Source of the DNA: Neptuniibacter sp.
Lineage (GTDB): Bacteria; Pseudomonadota; Gammaproteobacteria; Pseudomonadales; Balneatricaceae
NCBI RefSeq assembly: GCF_024231755.1
Contig: NZ_JAAEQH010000105.1
Coordinates: 21,283-85,282, forward strand
Length of the DNA stretch: 64,000 nucleotides
Direction of reading: 5' to 3'
The notes beneath the pieces were generated by a model that saw nothing but the letters and a program-made list of their open reading frames with translations, was not told the DNA's origin and did no database searches. Positions 57,134-64,000 of the stretch are shown here, piece after piece. Position numbers and translations under genes: made by a program. Each line of letters opens with the position of its first letter. The first letter of the stretch is position 1.

Positions 57134-58873
57134 TCACAACTGGAGAATATGGGTAAGAAGAGCTCTGAGCTTACCCGGTTTAACAGGTTTATTAAGTACC
57201 GGCAGACCTAATTCCCTGAACAGCTGACGACATTCAGTACTACGATCAGCGGTAAGCACAACGGCAGGGATATCTAATCCAAAGAACTCCCTCAAATTCA
57301 TGACAGCATCCGTACCCAGCAGGTCATTATCAAGGTGATAGTCAGCTAGAATAACTTCAGGTACAAACTGCGCCTCGGCACATACAAACTGTGCTTCATT
57401 CTCAGAGGCTGCTATCTGAACATTACAGCCCCACTGAGATAACAAGGCCTGCATACTCACACGTATGTTTTCCTCGTTATCAATAACCAACACGGGAAGC
57501 TGGTTAAGAAGATCGGGCAGCTGCGGCTCCACACAGGGGATAATGCGGCTTTGTTTAAGGGACTGCGCCATTGGCACTTCAACAGCAAACATAGATCCCT
57601 TACCCTCAACTGAGTGAACCACCAATTTGTGGTCCAGCATATTCGCAATACGTTCCACAATAGCCAAGCCCAGGCCGACACCCTGACGATCTTTAGCGCT
57701 ATGATTTTCCAACTGCTGGAACTCTTTGAAGATATCCCCCAGTTTATCCTCAGGGATACCCGCACCTGTATCCCAGACTTCAATACGCACCTTATCGCCC
57801 ATACGACGACAACCGATCAATACCCTTCCCTGCTCGGTATAACGGATCGCATTACTGATAAAGTTCCGAATAATACGCAGCAGAAGACGAGAGTCACTTT
57901 TCACAGTAAGAGAACTAAGCTGAGATTTGAGAATAAGCCCTTTATTCTCTGCCACAGGCTGGAACTCGCCAGCCATTGAGATCAGAAGCTGCTTTAAGTG
58001 AAACTCATTGATATCTGGCTTAACTGCCTGCTGATCAAGCTTAGAAATATCCAAAAGATCGGTTAACAGATCTTCCGCATTCTCTAAAGCAAGATGCACA
58101 CGCTCAACAAGATGGGAATCCTGCTCCTGCAGCTCTCTCTCCCTTAGCGCTGCGATCAGCAGCCTTGCTGCGTTCATCGGCTGAAGGAGATCATGACTAG
58201 CCGCAGCAAGGTATTTATCTTTACTTTTGTTAGCATGCTCTGCTACTTCTTTAGCAACTTTCAGTTCTTTCTGAATCTGCTCGCGTTCAGAGATCTCCTG
58301 CCAGAGCTTATCGTTCAGTGAGACAAGTTCAGCGGTTCTTGCCTCAACCCTCTCTTCCAGCTCCTCATTGAGCTGTTTTAGTTTATCCTGGGTTCGTTTA
58401 CGTTCGGTGATATCCTGAATGAATGCTTCGACAACCGGGGTACCATCAGGCATCTCCTTTAGCAGCGCATTCATTGAGACATTGATGCACTCTCCGTCTC
58501 GTCGCAGAAACATAGTTTCATAGCCAAACACCTTGCCATAAGTACTTAACTGACGCTGAAACTCTTTATAGTCATCTGGGCAGCAGAAAAGCTGTTGATC
58601 AATAGATGTTATTGAAGAGGTAAAGCTTTCTAGTGAAGGGTAACCACAGATAGCAACAATAGCTGGGTTCGCTGAAAGAATGCGACCATCCAGCTCAGAC
58701 TGAAATATTCCATGAAGTGCATTTTCGAAGATCCATTTATAACGGTTCTTTTCCTCTTCAAGCTCATCAAGTTTGCTCACCAGCTCAGGATAATAACTTT
58801 TACGTGTTGAATGGTTTCCCAATCCAATCAGGCTGGTGATTGCATCTTCATGATTATCAGAGTGCTTCTTCAT
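57134..58873 (-). CDS. ercS: PAS hybrid sensor kinase ErcS
   Basis: A 579-residue cytoplasmic hybrid kinase. One PAS-PAC is at about residues 45-165 (FENALHGIFQSELDGRILSA, ending EAFIQDITERKR), then a coiled coil (LNEELEERVEARTAEL). The HisKA domain has LAAASHDLLQPMNAARLL near residue 225, and the HATPase has DTGAGIP and GVGLGLAIVERI. The C-terminal receiver has VLVIDNEENI and phospho-acceptor in VILADYHLDNDLLG. The start overlaps the ercA stop by 17 bases, matching the ercA-ercS order of the ethanol-oxidation network in Pseudomonas aeruginosa. Its kinase core closely resembles that of NahK two genes away, suggesting duplication. Confidence 0.86.
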   Translation of the reverse strand: MKKHSDNHEDAITSLIGLGNHSTRKSYYPELVSKLDELEEEKNRYKWIFENALHGIFQSELDGRILSANPAIVAICGYPSLESFTSSITSIDQQLFCCPDDYKEFQRQLSTYGKVFGYETMFLRRDGECINVSMNALLKEMPDGTPVVEAFIQDITERKRTQDKLKQLNEELEERVEARTAELVSLNDKLWQEISEREQIQKELKVAKEVAEHANKSKDKYLAAASHDLLQPMNAARLLIAALRERELQEQDSHLVERVHLALENAEDLLTDLLDISKLDQQAVKPDINEFHLKQLLISMAGEFQPVAENKGLILKSQLSSLTVKSDSRLLLRIIRNFISNAIRYTEQGRVLIGCRRMGDKVRIEVWDTGAGIPEDKLGDIFKEFQQLENHSAKDRQGVGLGLAIVERIANMLDHKLVVHSVEGKGSMFAVEVPMAQSLKQSRIIPCVEPQLPDLLNQLPVLVIDNEENIRVSMQALLSQWGCNVQIAASENEAQFVCAEAQFVPEVILADYHLDNDLLGTDAVMNLREFFGLDIPAVVLTADRSTECRQLFRELGLPVLNKPVKPGKLRALLTHILQL

Positions 58874-60020
58874 AGACCGCTTCTACGTCACGCTTGTTCG
58901 ATTTCCGTGGGTTGGTGAGTATACATGGATCAAGCAGCGCATGGTGGGAAAGCATAGGAATATCTGTAATATGGACGCCACTTTCGGCAAGCTTTTGACT
59001 CAACCCAACTTCCGTTTTCAGGTTTATCACCTGATCCATTAACCGTTTCTGAAGCTGAATAGTAGAAAGCCCACGACTATCGATATTCAAAGTATCGGCA
59101 ACAACCTTAAAGCGATCTTCTGCTTCCTTAAAGTTGTAATCAATAACATGCTCCAAGAGCATTGCATTACATAGACCATGAGGCAGATCCAGATAGCCAC
59201 CTAGGCTATGCGACATAGCATGTACCGCACCAAGAATAGCATTCGAAAATGCCAAACCTGCTTTCATCGATCCAAGCATTATCTGCTCACGCAACTCGAT
59301 ATCTGCAGGGTTTTTAACAAGAGCAACAATATTATCGTTAATCAGCCGCATCGCATCCAACGCATGCATATCTGTCAGCGGGCCTGAACCAGTGGAGACA
59401 AAAGCTTCAATCGCATGCACTAAAGCATCAACGCCAGTGCAAGCACTGAGAAAGGGATCCATGGTCATTGTAGTTTCAGGATCGATCAAAGCGACATCTG
59501 GCACCACAGCCTTACTGACAATCGATATTTTTACCTTTTCAACAGGATCAGAAATAATCGCAAACTGGGAAACGTCGGCGGAAGTGCCTGCAGTGGTCGG
59601 GATGAACACCAGAGGAGGAATAGGCATATCAATAGTATCTATGCCTTCGTAATCCAGAATATGCTTGCCATTCGCACTGACAATCCCAATGCCCTTAGCG
59701 CAATCCATTGGGCTACCGCCTCCGACTGCAATAATAACGTTGCAGTTGTGTTCCCGGTAAACCTCCGCCCCTTTCATTACCTCTTCAGCACGAGGGTTTG
59801 GCGATACCTCTGTAAAAATGACATGTTCAATATCATCTTCGGACAAAAGATCGGATATGTCCTGAAGCCAGCCTGCCTCAACAACCCCAGGGTCAGAAAC
59901 AAGCAACACCTTACGCGCGCCAAAGGTTTTCGCATAATTAGAGACAGACTTACGCGCTCCCACACCAAAAATAATTTCAGGGGAAACGAACTTTCTCAGA
60001 TTTGAAATGTCACTACTCAT
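58857..60020 (-). CDS. ercA: Iron-containing alcohol dehydrogenase ErcA
   Basis: About 387 residues from the ATG at 60020; an upstream TTG adds six codons without support. Group III Fe-ADH features: FVSPEIIFGVGARKSV at the start, NAD-binding VIIAVGGGSPMDCAKGIGI near residues 90-108, and PTTAGTSADVSQFAII near 140. Metal ligands lie in CTGVDALVHAIEAFVS and MSHSLGGYLDLPHGLCNAML. In Pseudomonas ErcA is linked to regulation of ethanol oxidation rather than bulk catabolism. It heads the operon ercA-ercS-nosP-nahK on the minus strand. Confidence 0.9.
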   Translation of the reverse strand: MSSDISNLRKFVSPEIIFGVGARKSVSNYAKTFGARKVLLVSDPGVVEAGWLQDISDLLSEDDIEHVIFTEVSPNPRAEEVMKGAEVYREHNCNVIIAVGGGSPMDCAKGIGIVSANGKHILDYEGIDTIDMPIPPLVFIPTTAGTSADVSQFAIISDPVEKVKISIVSKAVVPDVALIDPETTMTMDPFLSACTGVDALVHAIEAFVSTGSGPLTDMHALDAMRLINDNIVALVKNPADIELREQIMLGSMKAGLAFSNAILGAVHAMSHSLGGYLDLPHGLCNAMLLEHVIDYNFKEAEDRFKVVADTLNIDSRGLSTIQLQKRLMDQVINLKTEVGLSQKLAESGVHITDIPMLSHHALLDPCILTNPRKSNKRDVEAVYEEAL

Positions 60021-60403
60021 CAATACAACTCTGAACAACAGTTAATACTAGTTTTTATAGAACTGCTGTATTGTTTATTATTTTTATACAACTACCACTG
60101 ATTCTATCCTAGGCAGTTGTTTTGGCCTAATTCATGTAAAGAATGTGCAACATAAATATCATATAATAATGAAAGATCAGCATAACGCATTTGCGTAAAA
60201 AATCACAACTTCAGTACTACTCCCAGAAGCAAAACTTTTGCACTCATCCCTCTAGGCATTTAGATCACCCCCAACAGTAGAAAAAGCACAACAGCACTAA
60301 GGTGCAAACACAAACCACCCATTGCAGAATACTGACATTCAGGACAGTTACTGATAATCGCCTCATCGTTTAACAAAACAAAATTCCGTAAATCGGGGGC
60401 GAC
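60021..60403. other. Divergent intergenic region, ercA / porin
   Basis: 383 AT-rich bases between divergent genes. A perfect TATAAT hexamer lies at about 60162-60167 on the plus strand, but the sequence 17 bases upstream (AAGAAT) is not a good -35 box, so any promoter there would need an activator. No ORF or clear inverted repeat is recognised. GGGGGC precedes the porin ATG. Confidence 0.45.
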
Positions 60404-61582
60404 ATGAAAAATAATAAGGCTAAGCTGCTTGCTGCAGCAGTAGCAATGGGCATTAGCGCACAGGCTAGCGCAGCTATCGAACTGTACAACCAGAATGACA
60501 CTACATTCTCTGTTGACGGTTACTTCAACACTTTCTACGTAAACTCCAGTGTTGATTCAGATGCTCTGGGTGATTCAGACCAGTCTCGTGTAAGAATGGG
60601 CTTCCTGCCTAACTACATCGGCTTCAACTTCGGTAAGCAGATTGATGACATCAAACTGGGCGGTCGCTCCTCTTTCTGGGTAACAATTAACGACTCCGAC
60701 GTTCAGCGTGGTGGCGGTGCACCTGGCGGTCACGCTAGCGGCACTCTAGGCACACAGTCTGGTATCGATGTTCGTCAGTTCTACGGTACAATTGATGGTG
60801 ACTTTGGTCAGATCCTGATTGGTAAAGATTTCGGTCTATTCGGTCGCAGCGTAATCCTGGGCGACGAACTTCTGATCGGTTACGGTCAGTCTTCTGACAC
60901 CCTAGGTCTGATCGATGGCGGCAACGTATCTTTCGGTAACATCGCATCTGGTTACCTGTACCCGTTCCCTAAAGCACAGATCACATACCGCACTCCAGCT
61001 TCTAACGGTTTCCAGGCTGCAGTTGGCATCATGGACCCTAACAAGCAGCTGGCAGACTCTTCTTCTGAAGAATCTGCACCACGTTTTGAAGCAGAACTTA
61101 CTTTCAGCACTGAAGTTGCTGGCGGTTCCTTCTCTGCAAACCTGAGCGGTATGACTCAGTCTTCTGACTCCAGCACTGAAGATATCGATTCTTCTGGTTT
61201 CGCTGGTGGCGTTAAGTTCAAAACTGGTGGACTAGCACTGGGGCTATCCGCATACGATGCTGAAGGTGTTGGCACTGTAGCAGGCCTGGACACTCTGATC
61301 GTTTCTGAAGAAAACGAAGTTGAAGGCTACCTGGCTCAGGCCTCTTACACTTCCGGCCCGGCTCGTTTCGTAGTTTCTTACGGTGAATCTGAAAGCGAAA
61401 ACGACGGCCTACTAGGCGGCGGCGCTGACACTGAATACGAAAATACTGCACTTGGTATTTTCTACACAGTAAACAGCAACCTGATTCTTGTTGGCGAGTA
61501 CAACAAAACAGAAGTTACTTTGAACGGTGCTGACTTCGAAGAAACTGACACTATCGCACTGGGTGCTGTAGTAACTTTCTAA
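60404..61582 (+). CDS. Gram-negative outer-membrane porin
   Basis: A 392-residue protein with a clear signal peptide (MKNNKAKLLAAAVAMGISAQ, cleavage after ASA near residue 23). The mature part alternates polar and aromatic residues as expected of a 16-stranded barrel, with FSVDGYFNTFYVNSS at the start, GKDFGLFGRSVILG and a C-terminal strand ending in phenylalanine (DTIALGAVVTF), the usual outer-membrane assembly signal. Codon use is strongly biased (for example many GGT, CTG and AAC codons), fitting high expression. Single gene with a strong terminator. The solute preference is unknown. Confidence 0.92.
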   Translation: MKNNKAKLLAAAVAMGISAQASAAIELYNQNDTTFSVDGYFNTFYVNSSVDSDALGDSDQSRVRMGFLPNYIGFNFGKQIDDIKLGGRSSFWVTINDSDVQRGGGAPGGHASGTLGTQSGIDVRQFYGTIDGDFGQILIGKDFGLFGRSVILGDELLIGYGQSSDTLGLIDGGNVSFGNIASGYLYPFPKAQITYRTPASNGFQAAVGIMDPNKQLADSSSEESAPRFEAELTFSTEVAGGSFSANLSGMTQSSDSSTEDIDSSGFAGGVKFKTGGLALGLSAYDAEGVGTVAGLDTLIVSEENEVEGYLAQASYTSGPARFVVSYGESESENDGLLGGGADTEYENTALGIFYTVNSNLILVGEYNKTEVTLNGADFEETDTIALGAVVTF

Positions 61583-61612
61583 TCTCGAATTAGAGATGTC
61601 GTAAGACATATT

Positions 61613-61660
61613 GGCCGCTACTCTGCCCCCCTTCATCAGAGTAGCGGCCTTTCTTTTTCT
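61613..61660 (+). terminator. Intrinsic terminator after the porin
   Basis: GGCCGCTACTCTG and its exact complement form a 13-base stem with an 11-base loop, then TTTCTTTTTCT. It begins 31 bases after the porin stop. Confidence 0.92.
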
Positions 61661-61723
61661 ACAAGCCACAAGCTACAAGCCACAAGCCACAAGCCACAAG
61701 CCACAAGCCACAAGCCACAAGCC
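61661..61723 (+). repeat. Heptamer tandem repeat (ACAAGCC)n
   Basis: Nine head-to-tail copies of ACAAGCC (the second copy ends in T) followed by a decayed ACAAAAC. It starts immediately after the T tract of the porin terminator and lies outside any gene. The number of copies is likely to vary between strains through slipped-strand mispairing. Confidence 0.93.
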
Positions 61724-61957
61724 ACAAAACAGCTTAAATCCCCCCACCAACAGAACAAGCTCTCCAATCGGATAACACCTCCGATCCGGACTAAGCTTTA
61801 AGCCCCACTCCTAAAGTATTAGACAAAATCATTCTGTTGCAGAGCAGCAAGAACTCTTTAATTTTCAGATAATTAACATATTGAAAGACTGGATCAGTTC
61901 TTCACATCCACTCTGGCATTCTGAGTGTCTTTCTAAGAGCTCTAACCGTCGTACTTC
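61724..61957. other. Non-coding stretch between repeat and terminator
   Basis: About 230 bases with no supported gene. An open frame running through 61881-62117 overlaps the terminator and the palindromic element below and has no protein-like character. I see no promoter or RNA gene here. Confidence 0.45.
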
Positions 61958-61984
61958 GCCTGCTTACAAAGCAGGCTTTTTTTT
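61958..61984 (+). terminator. Orphan intrinsic terminator
   Basis: GCCTGC, a 7-base loop and GCAGGC followed by eight T residues. No coding gene ends nearby on the plus strand, so it may end a small non-coding transcript from the 61.7-61.95 kb gap, or be left over from a lost gene. Confidence 0.7.
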
Positions 61985-61986
61985 GC

Positions 61987-62064
61987 CTGTAGGAGGCCAC
62001 CCTGTGGCCGAACCCCAACCAACAGCTCAGCGCCGCACATCGCTCACGGGGTTAGCTCCTACAG
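61987..62064. repeat. REP-like extragenic palindromic element
   Basis: About 78 bases bounded by CTGTAGGAG and its complement CTCCTACAG, with an inner hairpin GGCCAC-CCT-GTGGCC just inside the left end. Layout and the TGTAGGAG end resemble the REP/BIME elements common in Pseudomonas and marine relatives, which are spread by a RAYT transposase. Only one copy is seen in this window. Confidence 0.65.
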
Positions 62065-62072
62065 ATAGGCTC

Positions 62073-63923
62073 CTAACCTTCAATCACCTTCTGATAGAAT
62101 TCCAATTCTTGCCTTAGAACCCTAACCTGGTTTTCCGCCTTCCTGAAACCATGCGCCTCATCAGGGAAAAACACTGATTCAACTATCTGGTCTTTAGCTT
62201 TTAATTTCTTAATCATGACGCAGGTTTGCTCTGGTACAACCACCCTATCATTATCGCCTTGAAAGAAGATCACAGGGCAATCGATCTGCTCTACCTTATT
62301 CACTGGACTATATTGCGCGTAACGCGCCTGATCGCTCTCTACGTCACCTATTAACCAATCCAGATAACAGGATTCAAATTTATGAGTCACCTTTCCCAAC
62401 TCAGCCGGATCGGTTACACCATATAAGCTTGCACCACCTGCAAACATATTCAGATCACACAGAGCATTGAGGGCGCTATAGCCACCCGAACTGTTTCCAC
62501 GAATAAACAGAGCCTCTGGATCCACTAAATCCGCCTCAACCAAAGATTCAACACTTTGTTTGATGTCATTAATTTCAAGCTCACCCCAATGGTGCTGTAG
62601 CTGCATACGATACTCACGACCGTAACCACTACTTCCTTTGTAATTAAGATCGAGCACAGCGAAACCACGTTGCGTCCAGTACTGAATTTTAAGGTTAAAG
62701 GCTGGGTAGGTGCAGGCAGTAGGCCCCCCATGCAAGAACACCACTAGCGGAGCTTTCTGCTCCTCCAAATAGGCCGAATTGGTAGCAGGATAAAAGTAAC
62801 CATAACTCTTATCCTCTTGACCAAATGTCATTGCTACTGGTTTTGAAATTTCAGCGCCGGCCAATGGAGATGTGATTTTAATTATCTCGCTTATTTCCTT
62901 TCCATCTTTGGAAATAGAAAGAATTTGCGGCAGTTTAGATGGACCCGCAGCAACGCAATAAACCCTGCTTTTAGATGCCGCCAAAGATCTGAAATAGGTG
63001 AATCCTTGCGGAGTTATATCATGCTCACCCCAGCGCAATCGTGCTCCGGAATGCCGTTGCTCCACCCAAACACATTCACCATCAATTACAACGTAACTAT
63101 TCAAGCCGGATTGCCAGGGCGCAGGCATAACATCAGCATCCACATCAAGATGCTCTATAACACTGCCCGCTAGAGAGCACTTATATATATTCCAGTACCC
63201 TGATCTATCAGAGATAAACCACAATAGATCATCCGCTATAAAACAAGGCTGAGATAACGCTTCATCACCATCACCGCCAGCGGCAATGTCACAAACAACT
63301 ATAGCCCCGCGCTCATCTAAACGCGCCAGATTAAGGAGAGTACTGGTCCATGGCTGTTCGGGGTGGTTCCAGCCAATAAAAGCCAAACCGTCTCCTGCGT
63401 CTGAAATAGCCGGATAGGCATAGAAATCATATTTCTGGTGCAGGATATCTATTGAACCAGAATCCAGATTCACAGCCACAAGCCGGTTAATAACTCCTTG
63501 CTCTGTATGTACCTCCTGAACAGCTATCAACCGATCTCGTTTCTTATCCCAGACAGGCTCAATAAACCGGGCACTATCAATATCTGTTAATTGAATGGGC
63601 ACTTCTTGAACTGTAGCTGATTGAATATATAACTGCTGGTCAGATCCATTTACAAAAACCAGTTTTTCACCAAGGAGAGCCCAGCTTCGCCCACCATACT
63701 CATGAACTTTGCTCTGAACACTATAATGACTGTCTATCAACTCATAAAGCTCACCTTCAGCAAAACGACACAGAACACTACGCCCCTGCTGATCCGGTCG
63801 CTGTTCAACCCAATATAATCCTCCATTAGCAGAGTACTCAAGTTGACTAAAATCCTTTGAAGCACTAATCGCCTGCTCTTCAGAGAGATTAGATCTCCAG
63901 AAACCTGGTTTTGTATTTGTCAT
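62073..63923 (-). CDS. S9-family prolyl oligopeptidase-like serine peptidase
   Basis: About 616 residues from the ATG at 63923, with a poor ribosome site. The N-terminal beta-propeller-like half (residues about 20-350; LWFISDRSGYWNIYKCSL is a typical blade) filters substrates. The C-terminal alpha/beta-hydrolase has the nucleophile Ser in FIRGNSSGGYSALNAL, the Asp in FFQGDNDRVVVPEQ and the His in PDEAHGFRKAEN, plus VVFLHGGPTACTYP for the oxyanion hole. No signal peptide, so it is cytoplasmic, probably degrading peptides. A terminator-like hairpin lies just upstream of its start. Confidence 0.92.
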   Translation of the reverse strand: MTNTKPGFWRSNLSEEQAISASKDFSQLEYSANGGLYWVEQRPDQQGRSVLCRFAEGELYELIDSHYSVQSKVHEYGGRSWALLGEKLVFVNGSDQQLYIQSATVQEVPIQLTDIDSARFIEPVWDKKRDRLIAVQEVHTEQGVINRLVAVNLDSGSIDILHQKYDFYAYPAISDAGDGLAFIGWNHPEQPWTSTLLNLARLDERGAIVVCDIAAGGDGDEALSQPCFIADDLLWFISDRSGYWNIYKCSLAGSVIEHLDVDADVMPAPWQSGLNSYVVIDGECVWVEQRHSGARLRWGEHDITPQGFTYFRSLAASKSRVYCVAAGPSKLPQILSISKDGKEISEIIKITSPLAGAEISKPVAMTFGQEDKSYGYFYPATNSAYLEEQKAPLVVFLHGGPTACTYPAFNLKIQYWTQRGFAVLDLNYKGSSGYGREYRMQLQHHWGELEINDIKQSVESLVEADLVDPEALFIRGNSSGGYSALNALCDLNMFAGGASLYGVTDPAELGKVTHKFESCYLDWLIGDVESDQARYAQYSPVNKVEQIDCPVIFFQGDNDRVVVPEQTCVMIKKLKAKDQIVESVFFPDEAHGFRKAENQVRVLRQELEFYQKVIEG

Positions 63924-63934
63924 AAACAACCAAT

Positions 63935-63957
63935 AAAAAAGGGATCAAATTGATCCC
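63935..63957 (-). terminator. Terminator-like hairpin just before the S9 peptidase
   Basis: On the minus strand GGGATCA, a 3-base loop, TGATCCC and then six T residues. It ends 11 bases before the S9 peptidase ATG. It may terminate a gene lying beyond the right edge of the window, or attenuate the peptidase transcript. Confidence 0.75.
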
Positions 63958-64000
63958 TATTATTCTTTTTTAAACACCAAATATACAAGAGGTCACATCA

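Noticed and set aside
61661..61723. Tandem repeat as a CRISPR array
   Set aside because: Seven-base head-to-tail units without spacers and without cas genes; it is a simple tandem repeat.
61881..62117. A 78-codon open frame on the plus strand
   Set aside because: It runs through an intrinsic terminator, a REP-like palindrome and into the S9 peptidase end; composition is not protein-like.

Overview
The window looks like chromosome of a marine gammaproteobacterium of the Oceanospirillaceae (Neptuniibacter/Amphritea/Neptunomonas-like). That is an inference from gene content: a PQQ-linked alcohol-oxidation regulon, yejABEF, a leucine (liu) operon, FabV, a Gram-negative porin, the rnhA-dnaQ and tig-clpP-clpX orders, and moderate GC. 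Genes are dense. I see no prophage, insertion sequence or CRISPR array.

Layout. 0-6 kb is the edge of a PQQ-dependent alcohol dehydrogenase region: a PedC-like ABC permease, a minus-strand NitT/TauT-type ABC importer plus MFS operon, a CXXCW periplasmic protein that lacks a normal start codon, and the response regulator ErbR. 6-10 kb holds a decayed dnaQ, rnhA, a YafS-like methyltransferase, gloB and mltD. 10-16 kb is the yejABEF peptide importer. 16-20 kb carries ndh, a small cytochrome c and dsbD. 20-26 kb has DAHP synthase, an Hpt/degenerate HD-GYP signalling protein, clpX, clpP and tig. 26.5-27.1 kb is a tRNA operon (Arg-His-Leu-His-Leu) with a readable promoter. folD and cysS follow. 30-37 kb has a multi-PAS kinase overlapping a REC-DUF3369-GGDEF-EAL protein. 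37.7-42.7 kb is liuRABCE without liuD. 43-53 kb holds a YgiQ-type radical SAM protein, fabV, a MaoC hydratase, a FixLJ-type two-component pair, a DUF523 protein, mscS and proS. 53-60 kb is a minus-strand signalling run ercA-ercS-nosP-nahK. The window ends with a porin, a repeat-rich intergenic stretch and an S9 peptidase.

How they work together. ErbR, ErcS, ErcA and NahK/ErcS' belong to the ethanol-oxidation regulatory network known from Pseudomonas aeruginosa. Here they are split across about 50 kb, with the nitric-oxide sensor NosP coupled to NahK. Several c-di-GMP or phosphorelay proteins (EAL protein, Hpt/HD-GYP protein, NahK) could converge on lifestyle control.

The clearest unusual items are the dnaQ remnant still coupled to rnhA, the CXXCW gene with no ATG/GTG/TTG start, the missing liuD, the duplicated tRNA pair with a compensatory base-pair change, and the inverted repeat in the ndh leader. 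Frames and starts were read by eye, and site coordinates may be off by a base or two.
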